From positions 124,001 to 188,000 of the forward strand of contig NZ_LJAK01000005.1 in assembly GCF_001420005.1 (NCBI RefSeq): 64,000 nt of DNA, written 5' to 3'. Position numbers and translations under genes: made by a program. Of this stretch, positions 1-9,488 are shown piece after piece. The notes beneath the pieces are model-generated. The model was not told the DNA's origin. It saw only the letters and a list, made by a program, of their open reading frames with translations, and made no database searches. Source of the DNA: Loktanella sp. 3ANDIMAR09. GTDB taxonomy: Bacteria; Pseudomonadota; Alphaproteobacteria; Rhodobacterales; Rhodobacteraceae. Position 1 is the first letter of the stretch. Each line of letters opens with the position of its first letter.

Positions 1-621
1 GTAGGTCTCAATCTCGCACAACCGCTGTACCACGCGCCCCGTGCGCCGTTCTCCGGCGGCGGGCCGCGCAAAGATGGCAAACCGCATATGCCCTGCCTCG
101 TCGATCCGGAAATCGGATGCGATGATCAACTCGCCGTCAAGCACGCGGCTGATGGCCAGGCTTTCCGGCACGAACCAGGTGTCGATCTTGTCGGTGATGC
201 CGTCGTCGTCCTCTGACAGTTCGATCCGGATCAGGGCCGAGGTGATGCGCACCCCCGGTGCCTTGGCCAGCCAGCTTTCGGGAAACATGCCAAAGGTCGA
301 TCCGTCAAAAGGGCGTTCCGCCGTGCCGGTGCCAAAGAGGGTAAAGGTCACGAATTCCGTATGGCTTTCCCATTTCAGCAGATGCTTGCCCAGATAGCCG
401 GAATAATGGGTGGCTCCCGGTTGCGGATGCTGCGCGCCGTGGCGGTCCAGCAGTTCGATCAGATGCGCCCGATCCGCATCGCGGTCGCGGCCCGCGGCGT
501 TTTCAGCCGGCTTGATCGCCAGAAAGGCTGCGCGCGACGGGGCCTGCACCGCCGGAAACGGGCGGGCGTGCAATTCATTGGCCATCGCATAGCGCAGCGG
601 GTGGTCGGCAATCGGCGGCAT
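1..621 (-). CDS. DUF3422 family protein (3' end outside window)
   Basis: The N-terminal 207 codons are present, from an ATG at 621 to the window edge. The protein begins MPPIADHPLRYAMANELHAR and continues with a PFPAVQAP segment and a GTHY-like stretch (GATHYSGYLGKHLLKWE). This matches my memory of DUF3422 proteins, which are about 420 residues long in alphaproteobacteria and end in a membrane-anchored part that is not visible here. The function of the family is unknown. The gene runs away from the decarboxylase gene and is separated from it by about 145 bp. Confidence 0.8.
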   Translation of the reverse strand, partial: MPPIADHPLRYAMANELHARPFPAVQAPSRAAFLAIKPAENAAGRDRDADRAHLIELLDRHGAQHPQPGATHYSGYLGKHLLKWESHTEFVTFTLFGTGTAERPFDGSTFGMFPESWLAKAPGVRITSALIRIELSEDDDGITDKIDTWFVPESLAISRVLDGELIIASDFRIDEAGHMRFAIFARPAAGERRTGRVVQRLCEIETY

Positions 622-710
622 CGGTGATCCACTTCGAAACTGTTGTGGATCAACCTAGCGGTGTCCGCCCTTGGGTAAAGCGATAAAATGCCCGTAGCAG
701 AACGACTTAG

Positions 711-737
711 CGGCGCACGACTGTATACCGTGCGCCG
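711..737 (-). terminator. Perfect hairpin downstream of the decarboxylase gene
   Basis: A 9-bp perfect stem, CGGCGCACG with CGTGCGCCG, encloses a 9-nt loop about 30 nt after the decarboxylase stop codon. It has no T-run on either strand, so it may be a processing or stability hairpin and not a classical intrinsic terminator. Confidence 0.4.
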
Positions 738-766
738 CCATTGACGTGATGGGTCGGTGAAAACCC

Positions 767-1939
767 TTAGATCACAACCACATCCAGCGGCGGAAAGCCG
801 TTGAACGACACGCTGGAATAGGTCGAGGTATAGGCCCCGGTGTTGCGGATCAGCACCCGGTCGCCGCTGGTCAAGGTCAGCGGCAACTGCATCGGACGCT
901 TCTCGTACAGCACATCGGCGCTGTCACAGGACGGCCCGGCGACGATGCAGGGACCCGTCGCATCGCCGTCGCGATCGGTCTCGAACTGATAGCGGATCGC
1001 CTCGCCCTCGGTTTCGGCCAGACCCGAGAAACGGCCGATCGACAGATAGACCCAGCGGTGCACGTCGCGGTCGGATTTACGGCTGACCAGCATCACCTCG
1101 GTCACGATGACACCGGCCTCGGCCACCATGCCACGACCGGGTTCAGCCATGATCTGGGGAATATCGCCAAAGGTCTCAGTCACCAGCGCGATCACGCGAC
1201 CGGCATAATCCGTCGGTGTGTCGATTGCTTCGCCGTAGAACGCGGGGAAACCACCACCGATGTTCAGCAAGGTCAGGTCGTGACCTTCCGCCTTGGCGCG
1301 TTTCCAGATGATCGACAACTGGTCCAGCGTCGGCTTCCACATCTCGGCGCGGCGGGTTTGCGAACCGACGTGGAACGACAGACCCACGGGCGACAGGCCC
1401 ACCGATTTGGCGTAATCCAGCATGTCCAGCGCCATGTCGCTGTCGCAGCCGAATTTGCGCGTCAGCGGCCAGTCAGCCTCTGATGTTTCGACGATCAGGC
1501 GAATGTAGACCCGTGCGCCCGGCGCGTTTGCGGCGATCTTGTCCAGCTCTTCGGGGGCGTCGGCGGCAAACAAGGTGATTCCCGCCGCATGCGCCCATGC
1601 GATGTCCGCCGCGCGCTTGATGGTGTTGCCAAAGCTGATGATATCCGGGCCTGCACCCGCATCCAGACACATCTGGATTTCACCCTTGGACGCGGCATCG
1701 AAATGCGACCCCAGATCGGACAGGCGTTTCAGGATTTCCGGTGCAGGGTTCGCCTTGACCGCATAATGGATGTCGGCGTGGCCCAGACCCGCCTTGAGCG
1801 CGCGGTACTGTTCCGCGACCCGGTCAACATCAATGACCAGTGTCGGTTTGTCGAAATCCTGTGATGCGACCCATGTATCAAGCTTGGGTGTCGGCACGCG
1901 TGTGGGCGCAGCAGCGCCAGCAAATGCATTCATGGTCAT
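767..1939 (-). CDS. Type III PLP-dependent ornithine/lysine decarboxylase
   Basis: This 390-residue protein is a fold-III (alanine-racemase-like) decarboxylase. It would convert ornithine to putrescine or lysine to cadaverine in the cytoplasm and so feed polyamine synthesis. The PLP-binding lysine lies in HYAVKANP (Lys62). HVGSQ, the phosphate-binding stretch EPGRGMVAEAG and the active-site GPSCDSADVLYE (Cys near residue 338) all follow in the order usual for eukaryotic-type ornithine decarboxylases, and the length fits. A second ATG at 1933 has a better-spaced GGAG, so the true protein may be two residues shorter. The motifs alone do not decide between ornithine and lysine as substrate. Confidence 0.88.
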   Translation of the reverse strand: MTMNAFAGAAAPTRVPTPKLDTWVASQDFDKPTLVIDVDRVAEQYRALKAGLGHADIHYAVKANPAPEILKRLSDLGSHFDAASKGEIQMCLDAGAGPDIISFGNTIKRAADIAWAHAAGITLFAADAPEELDKIAANAPGARVYIRLIVETSEADWPLTRKFGCDSDMALDMLDYAKSVGLSPVGLSFHVGSQTRRAEMWKPTLDQLSIIWKRAKAEGHDLTLLNIGGGFPAFYGEAIDTPTDYAGRVIALVTETFGDIPQIMAEPGRGMVAEAGVIVTEVMLVSRKSDRDVHRWVYLSIGRFSGLAETEGEAIRYQFETDRDGDATGPCIVAGPSCDSADVLYEKRPMQLPLTLTSGDRVLIRNTGAYTSTYSSVSFNGFPPLDVVVI

Positions 1940-2158
1940 CTCCAGTAGACCCGGCCATTGGATGGATTAACCCACCCGAGACCGCTCAGTTCCAAGGGAG
2001 ACGTTACCGTCGCTACAAGGGTCGTGCAAATCGACCCGGGCGCGTGCGTTGGCGTCTGTATCGGCGCATGTGATGCATCCGCCCGCGCCGATCAAGCGGA
2101 TTTTTCGTGCAGCCGCATTTATTTTGCACCGCTGCCATCCGCAGGCTAGGACAGTGGG

Positions 2159-2707
2159 ATGTCTGATCTGATCTTGCTGAACAAACCCTTTGACGTGCTG
2201 TCGCAATTCACCGATGCGCGCAGCCCGACACCGCGTCGCACGCTGTCCGATTTCGGTTTGCCATCAGGGGTTTACCCTGCCGGACGCCTGGACCGCGATA
2301 GCGAAGGTCTCCTGCTGCTGACCAGTGACGGCAGATTGCAGGCCCGCATCGCGGACCCCCGCTTCAAGGCCCCCAAGACCTACCTCGTGCAGGTCGAAGG
2401 CGACCCGACTGACGCCACCCTCGCCCCGCTGCGCACTGGGGTCACGCTCAAGGATGGGCCGACCCGCCCGGCACAGGTGCGACGCATCCCCGCACCGGAC
2501 CTGTGGGACCGCGATCCGCCCGTCAGGTTCCGCAAGACCGTGCCGGATTGCTGGCTGGAAATCATCCTGACCGAAGGCCGCAACCGCCAGGTGCGCCGCA
2601 TGACGGCGCATGTGGGCTGTCCGACCTTGCGGCTGGTGCGCTGGCGGATCGGTGAATGGTGCGTGGACGGCATTGCCCCCGGACAATGGACGGCGGCACC
2701 CCGCTGA
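2159..2707 (+). CDS. rluE: RsuA/RluE-type rRNA pseudouridine synthase
   Basis: This 182-residue protein would isomerise a specific uridine to pseudouridine in ribosomal RNA. It has the catalytic-aspartate motif [14 protein letters not shown] and the family signature [10 protein letters not shown] near the C-terminus. There is no N-terminal S4 domain: the protein begins directly with [13 protein letters not shown]. Short S4-less members are usually RluE, which modifies 23S rRNA, hence the symbol, but the exact target uridine is an inference. It is a single gene pointing towards the convergent lipoprotein gene. Confidence 0.85.
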   Translation: MSDLILLNKPFDVLSQFTDARSPTPRRTLSDFGLPSGVYPAGRLDRDSEGLLLLTSDGRLQARIADPRFKAPKTYLVQVEGDPTDATLAPLRTGVTLKDGPTRPAQVRRIPAPDLWDRDPPVRFRKTVPDCWLEIILTEGRNRQVRRMTAHVGCPTLRLVRWRIGEWCVDGIAPGQWTAAPR

Positions 2708-2734
2708 CAGGCGCGTTCTGGCCCGGTTAAACGC

Positions 2735-2763
2735 AAAACGCCCGGCGCATGTCACGCCGGGCG
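2735..2763 (-). terminator. Intrinsic terminator of the lipoprotein gene
   Basis: A perfect 9-bp stem, CGCCCGGCG with CGCCGGGCG (2739-2747 and 2755-2763), has a 7-nt loop. Read on the minus strand it ends in TTTTGCGTTT. It lies about 40 nt past the lipoprotein stop codon and may also stop the opposing pseudouridine synthase transcript. Confidence 0.75.
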
Positions 2764-2802
2764 AAATCATCAAACATAGCGAAAGACTTCGGCAAACAGC
2801 CG

Positions 2803-3450
2803 TTACTGTTCGCCGATCACCAGGAATTCCGCGTCGATTGCGCGCCCGTTGCGGGTGATGCCTGCATCCTCGTCGACACCACCGATGGCGCGGATTGTGG
2901 CAGGTGTTCCTGCAGAGGGCGGACGCGTGCCGCCGAATTTGCCATCAACGGTCCCGCGCAGCACGAATGTGCCGTCGTTGTCGGTGCGCAGCGTTCCGTC
3001 ATAGGTTGTGGCAAAGTTGTTGGGCGCGCCACGTCCGATGGATGACCCACGGCTACCCAGCTGGATGTCCCCATCCACGTCAAAGAAACGGCCCGTCTTG
3101 GCGTTGTCCCCCACGACACCGAACAGGTTCGTCACATCGCCCGTCACGGTGCCGCGACTGAAATTGGCGGTGATGTCGGCATCGCCTGCAATGGTCAGAT
3201 CATCCGAGACCCGGTTCACGTTGTTTTCGACAAAGAACCCGCCCACTCCCTTGAAGGATGCGCTGCCGCTGGTCGGCATCGCGGTGAATTGGGTCGGCGC
3301 AATCGTATCCAGCCGGTCTGACAATGCCTCGAACTGATCGGCCTTGCCGACAACGAAATCACGGTCGACGGTCACACCGCCACCGCCGCCACAGGCGGCC
3401 AAAAGGGCGGTCAGGCCCAGACAGGTTGCAGCAGTAACGAGACGTGGCAT
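2803..3450 (-). CDS. Small beta-rich surface lipoprotein, TbpB/Slam-substrate-like barrel (hypothetical)
   Basis: The protein has 215 residues if it starts at the ATG at 3450, chosen because GGGGGA precedes it and a lipoprotein signal peptide follows at once. The signal ends in LTALLAAC, then a glycine run, so the mature protein is lipidated and probably sits in the outer membrane. The rest is a set of short beta-strand phrases such as ADITANFSRGTVTGDV and GTVDGKFGG. Spacing of this kind (target G, then strand, then G-x-F-x-G) resembles the small beta-barrel domain of transferrin-binding-protein-B-like lipoproteins. That resemblance is an inference; no ligand can be named. Confidence 0.6.
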   Translation of the reverse strand: MPRLVTAATCLGLTALLAACGGGGGVTVDRDFVVGKADQFEALSDRLDTIAPTQFTAMPTSGSASFKGVGGFFVENNVNRVSDDLTIAGDADITANFSRGTVTGDVTNLFGVVGDNAKTGRFFDVDGDIQLGSRGSSIGRGAPNNFATTYDGTLRTDNDGTFVLRGTVDGKFGGTRPPSAGTPATIRAIGGVDEDAGITRNGRAIDAEFLVIGEQ

Positions 3451-3568
3451 GAGATCCCCCCACAGTTGATTTGTCATATCCCTACTGCGCTGCCCGCGTA
3501 CGACAAAGATTCGTTTCACCCCGTCAGAACATCCGCCGACGCGGCGACAAAATTGCCGCACCAGTCGC

Positions 3569-3602
3569 AAAAAAAACGCCCGGCACCTTGCGGCACCGGG
3601 CG
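3569..3602 (-). terminator. Intrinsic terminator of pntAB
   Basis: The stem CGCCCGG/CCGGGCG (3577-3583 and 3596-3602) is followed on the minus strand by a run of at least seven T. It lies about 30 nt after the pntB stop codon, a textbook intrinsic terminator. Confidence 0.85.
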
Positions 3603-3630
3603 TCGGTTCCCGTCAGACTGGTGGTTGCGA

Positions 3631-5079
3631 TCAGTCGATCTTGGGCAAGAGCGCCTCGAGCGATTGTTTCGCGTCACCGTAGAACATCCGCGTGTTGTCC
3701 TTAAAGAACAGCGGGTTCTCGATCCCGGAATAACCGGTGCCCTGCCCGCGCTTGGACACGAACACCTGTTTCGCCTTCCAGCATTCCAGCACCGGCATCC
3801 CGGCGATGGGGCTGTTGGGATCGTCCTGTGCGGCCGGGTTCACGATGTCGTTCGACCCGATCACGATGGCCACGTCGGTGCTGGGGAAATCATCATTGAT
3901 CTCGTCCATTTCCATGACGATGTCATAGGGCACCTTGGCCTCGGCCAGCAGCACGTTCATGTGGCCGGGCAGACGCCCCGCCACCGGGTGAATGGCAAAG
4001 CGCACATTCTTGCCCTGCGCGCGCAGCTTGGTCACCAACTGGCTGACCGCCTGCTGTGCCTGTGCCACCGCCATGCCGTAGCCGGGGATGATGATGACAC
4101 TGTCCGCCTCGTTCAGCGCCGTGGCGACACCGTCGGCGTCAATGGCGACCTGTTCTCCCTCGACCGCCATCTGTTCACCGGCAGGCCCGCCGAATCCGCC
4201 CAGGATCACGCTGACAAACGACCGGTTCATCGCCTTGCACATGATGTAGGACAGGATCGCACCGGACGACCCAACCAATGCGCCGACCACGATCAGCAGA
4301 TCGTTGCCAAGGCTGAAACCGATCGCGGCCGCCGCCCAACCGGAATAGCTGTTCAGCATCGACACCACGACAGGCATGTCAGCACCACCGATGCCCATGA
4401 TCAGGTGATACCCGATGAACAGCGCAGCCAAGGTCATGATGAACAGCGGGAAAAAGCCGCCAGTGTTGAAATACCAGATCAGGCACAGCAGCGACAAACC
4501 CGCAGCCCCGGCGTTCAGCATGTGACCGCCCGGCAGTTTCGCCGCCGCCGTATTCACACGGCCCGCCAGCTTGCCATAGGCAATCACCGACCCGGTAAAG
4601 GTCACGGCCCCGATGAACACGCCCAGGAACAGTTCGACCCGCAGGATGTTCATCTCGGTCACGGTCTTTTTCAGCAAAAGCCCGGCAAACACCCCCTGAG
4701 AGCTGCGGTCGAAATCAGGACCGCTGGTTGCCACGAGTTCGATCAGCCGCGCGATTTCGATGTGGGCGATGTAGCCCACGATCACCGCCGCCAGACCAAC
4801 CAGCGAATGCATCGCTGCGACCAGTTCGGGCATCTGCGTCATCTGCACCTTGGTCGCCAGCTGATAGCCGATCAGACCACCGCCGATGATCATCAGCACC
4901 GACAGCAACCAATAGCCGCTGCCCGGTCCGATCAGGGTCGCCGCAACCGCCAGCGCCATGCCGACGATGCCGTACCAGACCGCGCGTTTGGCGCTTTCCT
5001 GGCCGGACAAACCGCCCAGCGACAGGATGAAGAGAATGGCTGCGACCACATAGGCCGCTGTTGTGAAACCGAATTCCAT
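3631..5079 (-). CDS. pntB: Proton-translocating NAD(P)+ transhydrogenase, beta subunit
   Basis: This 482-residue inner-membrane protein couples proton entry to hydride transfer from NADH to NADP+. The first 270 residues or so hold many hydrophobic helices. The C-terminal third is the NADP(H)-binding domain III, with [33 protein letters not shown] and [12 protein letters not shown]. These are hallmark PntB sequences, and the length is the usual one for the family. It follows pntA with 14 nt between the genes, so the two form one operon closed by the terminator at 3569-3602. It supplies NADPH for biosynthesis. Confidence 0.97.
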   Translation of the reverse strand: MEFGFTTAAYVVAAILFILSLGGLSGQESAKRAVWYGIVGMALAVAATLIGPGSGYWLLSVLMIIGGGLIGYQLATKVQMTQMPELVAAMHSLVGLAAVIVGYIAHIEIARLIELVATSGPDFDRSSQGVFAGLLLKKTVTEMNILRVELFLGVFIGAVTFTGSVIAYGKLAGRVNTAAAKLPGGHMLNAGAAGLSLLCLIWYFNTGGFFPLFIMTLAALFIGYHLIMGIGGADMPVVVSMLNSYSGWAAAAIGFSLGNDLLIVVGALVGSSGAILSYIMCKAMNRSFVSVILGGFGGPAGEQMAVEGEQVAIDADGVATALNEADSVIIIPGYGMAVAQAQQAVSQLVTKLRAQGKNVRFAIHPVAGRLPGHMNVLLAEAKVPYDIVMEMDEINDDFPSTDVAIVIGSNDIVNPAAQDDPNSPIAGMPVLECWKAKQVFVSKRGQGTGYSGIENPLFFKDNTRMFYGDAKQSLEALLPKID

Positions 5080-5093
5080 GTCTGTTTACCCCC

Positions 5094-6668
5094 TCAGGAC
5101 TTCTGGAACATGGCGAGCATGCGCCGTGTGACGAGGAAGCCCCCGAAGATGTTGATACCTGTCATGAACACCGCGAGTGCGGCGAGGATGACAACCAGCC
5201 ATGACCCCGACCCGATCTGGGTCAATGCGCCCAGAATGATGATCGACGAAATCGCATTGGTGACCGCCATCAGCGGCGTGTGCAGCGAATGCGCGACACC
5301 CCAAATGACCTGGAACCCGACGAAGACCGCCAGCACAAACACGATGAAATGCTGCATGAAACTGGCGGGTGCGACCAGACCGACCAGCAGCAGCAACGCG
5401 CCGCCGATGGTCAGCAGACCGACCTGCGTCTTGGTCTCTTTCTTGAACGCGGCCACTTCCTTGGCGCGTTTCTCCTCGGGCGTCAGTTCCTTGGCCGCTG
5501 CCTTCTTGGGCTGGGCGGCAATGGCTGCAACCTTGGGCTTGGGTGGCGGGAACGTCACCTCGCCTGCATGGGTGGCCGTGGCCCCCCGGATCACGTCGTC
5601 ATCCATGTTGTGATTGATCTGGCCGTCCTTTTCGGGGGTCAGATCGGACAGCATGTGCCGCACGTTGGTCGCATATAGCAGCGAGGATTGCGTCGCCATC
5701 CGGGACGGGAAATCGGTGTAACCCACGATGGTCACGCCATTTTCCGTGACGATCTTTTCGCCCATCACGGTCAGTTTGCAGTTGCCGCCACGTTCGGCAG
5801 CCAGGTCGATGATGACCGATCCGGGCTTCATCGCCTTGACCATGTCCTCGGTCCACAGTTCCGGCGCGTCGCGGCCGGGAATCAACGCGGTGGTGATGAC
5901 GATGTCGATATCGGGTGCAATCTCGCGGAACTTGGCCAGCTGGGCCGCGGCGAATTCCGGGCTGGACACGGCAGCGTAACCGCCCGTTGCGGACCCGTCC
6001 TGCTGTTCCTCTTCGAAATCGAGGAACACGAACTCTGCTCCCATGGATTCGACCTGTTCGGCCACCTCGGGACGCACGTCGAATGCATAGGTGATCGCAC
6101 CCAGCGAGGTGGACGTGCCGATCGCGGCCAAACCGGCCACACCGGCACCGACGACCAGCACCTTGGCCGGTGGCACCTTGCCCGCAGCCGTCACCTGCCC
6201 GGTAAAGAACCGGCCAAAGTTGTTGCCAGCCTCGATCACGGCACGGTAGCCCGCGATGTTTGCCATCGAGGACAGCGCGTCCATTTTCTGCGCGCGGCTG
6301 ATACGCGGCACCATGTCCATCGCGATGACGGTGGCACCCTGGTCATTGGCGGCCTGCATCAGCTCCGCGTTCTGACCGGGATAGAAGAACGAAATCAGCG
6401 TCTGGCCCTGACGCAGCATCTTGACCTCGTCCTGCGATGGCGGGCGCACCTTGGCCACGACGTCGGCCTGCGCGAACAATGCCGCGGCATCGTCGACCAC
6501 AGTCACATCTGCCGCGCGATAGGCGTCATCCGTGAACCCCGCAGCATTGCCTGCGCCGGATTGAACCAGACATTCATGACCGAGTTTCTGCAAATCCCGG
6601 GCCGAGGCGGGCGTCATGGCCACGCGGGCCTCGCCCTTGTACGTTTCTGTTGGTGCGCCGATTTTCAC
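5094..6668 (-). CDS. pntA: Proton-translocating NAD(P)+ transhydrogenase, alpha subunit
   Basis: This 524-residue subunit has the NAD(H)-binding domain I at the N-terminus, with [34 protein letters not shown] and a conserved [18 protein letters not shown] linker rich in Ala, Lys and Glu follows (residues about 370-405), then four hydrophobic helices at the C-terminus. It is the fused alpha form; many alphaproteobacteria split it into two subunits. The start codon is GTG at 6668. It is the first gene of the pntAB operon. Confidence 0.96.
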   Translation of the reverse strand: MKIGAPTETYKGEARVAMTPASARDLQKLGHECLVQSGAGNAAGFTDDAYRAADVTVVDDAAALFAQADVVAKVRPPSQDEVKMLRQGQTLISFFYPGQNAELMQAANDQGATVIAMDMVPRISRAQKMDALSSMANIAGYRAVIEAGNNFGRFFTGQVTAAGKVPPAKVLVVGAGVAGLAAIGTSTSLGAITYAFDVRPEVAEQVESMGAEFVFLDFEEEQQDGSATGGYAAVSSPEFAAAQLAKFREIAPDIDIVITTALIPGRDAPELWTEDMVKAMKPGSVIIDLAAERGGNCKLTVMGEKIVTENGVTIVGYTDFPSRMATQSSLLYATNVRHMLSDLTPEKDGQINHNMDDDVIRGATATHAGEVTFPPPKPKVAAIAAQPKKAAAKELTPEEKRAKEVAAFKKETKTQVGLLTIGGALLLLVGLVAPASFMQHFIVFVLAVFVGFQVIWGVAHSLHTPLMAVTNAISSIIILGALTQIGSGSWLVVILAALAVFMTGINIFGGFLVTRRMLAMFQKS

Positions 6669-6747
6669 GGATCGAAGTCCCCCATTTTTGATCGCGCCAG
6701 TGTTAGACCGCGCAATAATATTTCACAAGTCGCCGATGGCGGTAACA

Positions 6748-7185
6748 TCAAAGCCAACGCCGCGTCCTTTGCGCGTAATGCACAAAGGCTGTGCCGAATG
6801 CAGCGCGCAGGCGTGCTTCTTCGGCAGCGATGAAATGCCGCGTGATCCACCAGATGAACACCGGCACAAGCAGCAGGCCCAAGGGTGCCTGCCAGCGCAG
6901 GCACAATCCCACCAGCACAATGGCGTCGGCCAGATAGATCGGGTTGCGTGACCAGGCAAAGATTCCGTGACTGACCAGCGCGCTGGGTTCACGGTGCGGC
7001 ATGACGGTCGTATGCCTGCGCGCCATGGTGACGACGGCAATCGCCATCATCACGATGCCCAGCACGATCAATGCGGTCCCGATCCCGACCGTGACAGCGG
7101 TGCCCGCCGTCCAGATCCCACGGCTGAGCCAGACACCCATTGCGCAGAGCGCCAGCCAGACCGGCGGCAGATCAATGCGTTTCAT
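6748..7185 (-). CDS. Isoprenylcysteine carboxyl methyltransferase-family membrane protein
   Basis: This 145-residue protein has about four transmembrane segments and the C-terminal signature SHGIFAWSRNPIYLADAIVL followed by FGTAFVHYAQRTRRWL. The RNPxY element and the downstream E-E-x-x-L plus Y-x-x-R-x-x-R-W pattern bind S-adenosylmethionine in the ICMT/phospholipid methyltransferase family. The natural acceptor is unknown for bacterial members of this size. The ATG is preceded by AAGGAG. The gene diverges from the SDR gene across a 63-bp gap that must hold both promoters. Confidence 0.75.
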   Translation of the reverse strand: MKRIDLPPVWLALCAMGVWLSRGIWTAGTAVTVGIGTALIVLGIVMMAIAVVTMARRHTTVMPHREPSALVSHGIFAWSRNPIYLADAIVLVGLCLRWQAPLGLLLVPVFIWWITRHFIAAEEARLRAAFGTAFVHYAQRTRRWL

Positions 7186-7248
7186 CTGCTTACACTCCTT
7201 GTCCCCGCTGCATCAAACCGTAGGCTGCGGACAAACGAAAGGACGATT

Positions 7249-8010
7249 ATGGAACATCTGGGCAAACACGCGCTTGTCACGGGCGGCGGCAGCGGCATCG
7301 GACGCGATATCGCGATCGCGCTGGCCGATGCCGGCGCCAGCGTCACGATCACCGGCCGCAGACTGGACGTGCTGCAGGCAGCCGCTGCCGAGCATCCCAG
7401 GTTGCACCCGCTGCAAATGGATGTCGGTGACGAATCCGCAGTAAGAGACGGGATAGCAGCGGCCGCAGCAGACCGGGGGCCCGTGCAGATCTGTATCGCC
7501 AACGCGGGTATCGCAGAGGGGGGCGCATTCGCCAAAACCTCGCTCGCGGCATGGCGGCGCACGATGACCACGAACCTCGACGGTGTGTTCCTGACATTTC
7601 AGGCGGCACTCGAATCACTGCCCGATGACGTGACGGGCCGCATGATCGTCGTCAGTTCCATCGCAGGGGTGCGCGGCCTGAAAAACGCGGTCCCCTACAC
7701 CGTCTCGAAACACGCCGTGATCGGCCTGATCCGGGGGCTGTCAGAAGAATACCTGCACAAACGCCCGGTGACCTTCAACGCGCTCTGCCCGGGGTATGTC
7801 GATACCGATATCGTGCAGTCGCAGCTGCCGGGCCTGATGCGCAAGTTCGACGTGGACAAGGCAGGTGCCGCAGCACTGGTCGCCAGCGCCAACCGCAGCA
7901 AGCAGCTCTTGGATGTTGCGGAAACCACCGCAGCCATGATGTGGCTGTGTTCGGACGGCGCGCGCAGTGTCAACGGCCAGACAATCGAGATATCGGGGGG
8001 GCAGGTCTGA
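7249..8010 (+). CDS. Short-chain dehydrogenase/reductase
   Basis: This is a 253-residue classical SDR. It has the cofactor motif TGGGSGIG near the N-terminus, the NAG motif in CIANAGIAEGG, the catalytic serine in VVSSIAGV, YTVSK with the catalytic Tyr and Lys, and a PGYVDTD segment. The ATG at 7249 is chosen because GAAAGGA precedes it and the fold begins at once. The sequence resembles 3-hydroxybutyrate or 3-oxoacyl reductases, but the substrate is not readable. It stands 61 bp upstream of kynureninase in the same direction, so a role in aromatic amino-acid breakdown is possible. Confidence 0.85.
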   Translation: MEHLGKHALVTGGGSGIGRDIAIALADAGASVTITGRRLDVLQAAAAEHPRLHPLQMDVGDESAVRDGIAAAAADRGPVQICIANAGIAEGGAFAKTSLAAWRRTMTTNLDGVFLTFQAALESLPDDVTGRMIVVSSIAGVRGLKNAVPYTVSKHAVIGLIRGLSEEYLHKRPVTFNALCPGYVDTDIVQSQLPGLMRKFDVDKAGAAALVASANRSKQLLDVAETTAAMMWLCSDGARSVNGQTIEISGGQV

Positions 8011-8012
8011 TG

Positions 8013-8034
8013 CCGGATTTTCGCGAAAATCCGG
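8013..8034. repeat. 22-bp perfect palindrome, core TTTTCGCGAAAA (copy 1)
   Basis: A perfect palindrome with outer arms CCGGA/TCCGG around TTTTCGCGAAAA begins two bases after the SDR stop codon. With the second copy six bases away it fills the SDR-kynU gap. Confidence 0.85.
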
Positions 8035-8040
8035 ACCGGG

Positions 8041-8062
8041 CCAAATTTTCGCGAAAATTTGG
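8041..8062. repeat. 22-bp perfect palindrome, core TTTTCGCGAAAA (copy 2)
   Basis: This has the same length and core as copy 1 but different outer arms (CCAAA/TTTGG). Its last two bases are the first two of the GGAGG ribosome-binding site of kynU, so folding of the mRNA could affect kynU translation. Confidence 0.85.
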
Positions 8063-8071
8063 AGGTGCTGT

Positions 8072-9262
8072 ATGACCGATTTTGCAAAAACCAAGGACCT
8101 GTTCCATGTGCCGGACGGGATGATCTACCTCGACGGCAATTCGCTGGGTCCGCTGCCCAAGGCGACGCCGGCACGTGTGGCCCGCACCCTGACCGACGAA
8201 TGGGGCGAGATGGTCATCACGGGATGGAACCGTGCGGGCTGGATGGCCCAACCGATGGACCTGGGAGACCGGATCGGACGGCTGATCGGGGCCGAAGAAG
8301 GTCATGTCACCGTCGGCGATACACTCTCGGTAAAGGTGTTTCAGGCCCTGGCCGCGGCACTGGCGATGACCGACCGCAAGGTCATCCTGTCCGACAGCGG
8401 CAATTTCCCATCCGACCTCTACATGGCCGAGGGGCTGATCGCAGCACTGGGCGGCGGGTTGGAACTGCGCATCGTGGACCCCGAGGACGTCGCGGAGGCG
8501 CTGACCGACGAGGTCGCGGTGCTGATGTTGACGCAGGTCGATTACCGCACCGGACGGCTGCACGACATGGCGGGGCTCACGGCGCGCGCACAAAGCGCGG
8601 GGATTATCACGATCTGGGATCTCGCGCATTCGGCTGGCGCGATGGACGTCGATGTGGCGGGCTGCGGTGCTGATTTCGCGGTCGGCTGCACGTACAAATA
8701 CCTCAACGGTGGACCCGGTGCGCCGGCGTTCATCTATGTCGCGCCTAGGCACGCCGAAGCCGCAAGGCCAATTCTGGCAGGCTGGCTGGGCCATGCGGCC
8801 CCGTTCGCCTTTGAGCAGGGCTATCGCCCCGGTGATGGCGTGGCACGGATGCGCGTTGGCACGCCGCCCGTCATTCAGATGGCCGCACTCGAAGCGTCCA
8901 TGGACATCTGGGACACGGTCGACATGACCGATATCCGCGCGGCCTCCATGGCGCTGTGCGACAGGTTCATCGCTGGGGTCGAGGCCACCTGCCCCGACCT
9001 GACGCTGGCGTCGCCGCGCGACGCGGCACGGCGCGGATCACAGGTATCGTTTCGTCATCCGCAGGGTTACGCCGCGATGCAGGCCTGCATCGCGCATGGT
9101 GTGGTCGGCGATTTCCGCGCGCCCGATATCATGCGGTTCGGGTTCACGCCGCTGTTCATCGACGAAAGCGACGTGGATGCGGCCGTGGAGGTGATTGCGC
9201 GGGTGATGGCAGACCGGCTGTGGGACGACCCGCAATTTCACGCCAAGGCTGCCGTTACATAA
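8072..9262 (+). CDS. kynU: Kynureninase
   Basis: This 396-residue cytoplasmic PLP enzyme cleaves kynurenine to anthranilate and alanine in tryptophan breakdown. Motifs are IYLDGNSLGPLP at the N-terminus, the aspartate-containing IWDLAHSAGAMDVDV, and the PLP-lysine motif GCTYKYLNGGPGAPAF (Lys near 208). The C-terminal small domain ends with GDFRAPDIMRFGFTPLF. The length is normal for bacterial KynU. The ATG at 8072 has GGAGG at a good distance. The upstream palindrome touches this ribosome-binding site. Confidence 0.95.
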   Translation: MTDFAKTKDLFHVPDGMIYLDGNSLGPLPKATPARVARTLTDEWGEMVITGWNRAGWMAQPMDLGDRIGRLIGAEEGHVTVGDTLSVKVFQALAAALAMTDRKVILSDSGNFPSDLYMAEGLIAALGGGLELRIVDPEDVAEALTDEVAVLMLTQVDYRTGRLHDMAGLTARAQSAGIITIWDLAHSAGAMDVDVAGCGADFAVGCTYKYLNGGPGAPAFIYVAPRHAEAARPILAGWLGHAAPFAFEQGYRPGDGVARMRVGTPPVIQMAALEASMDIWDTVDMTDIRAASMALCDRFIAGVEATCPDLTLASPRDAARRGSQVSFRHPQGYAAMQACIAHGVVGDFRAPDIMRFGFTPLFIDESDVDAAVEVIARVMADRLWDDPQFHAKAAVT

Positions 9263-9272
9263 CGATATCGAC

Positions 9273-9292
9273 ATGTTTCGCATGCGAAACAT
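9273..9292. promoter_or_regulatory. 20-bp perfect palindrome, possible operator
   Basis: The sequence ATGTTTCGCATGCGAAACAT is its own reverse complement. It lies 10 bp after the kynU stop codon, between two convergent units, which is unusual for an operator. It may instead be a relic site or part of a small unannotated transcript. Confidence 0.4.
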
Positions 9293-9360
9293 CTTATGTC
9301 ATTAGAGGGTGAATGCTTCATTCAGATGAACAAGCGCTGAAGATCACCCGGTTTTTGACG

Positions 9361-9385
9361 TAAAACGCCCTCGCGGCACGGGCGT
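9361..9385 (-). terminator. Terminator of the type I secretion operon
   Basis: The stem ACGCCC/GGGCGT (9365-9370 and 9380-9385) is followed by TTTTA on the minus strand. It lies about 100 nt after the HlyD stop codon. Confidence 0.5.
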
Positions 9386-9394
9386 CAATCGCGG

Positions 9395-9440
9395 GGCAAT
9401 CAAGGTTGGATTCACTAAGATGAAGCCAACCTTGATTGCC
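9395..9440. repeat. 15-bp perfect inverted repeat between kynU and the secretion operon
   Basis: The arms GGCAATCAAGGTTGG and CCAACCTTGATTGCC enclose a 16-nt loop. It is a strong hairpin with no T-run. It is probably a transcription or RNA-stability boundary between the convergent kynU and secretion transcripts. Confidence 0.5.
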
Positions 9441-9488
9441 GGGCGATACGTGCAACCGACAGCAAGGCGCGGCGGCTGCCGCAGAGCT

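Noticed and set aside
3466-6833. Long plus-strand ORFs opposite pntB and pntA (715 and 381 codons)
   Set aside because: They are rich in His, Arg and Gln with no domain, and mirror the codons of certain genes in GC-rich DNA.
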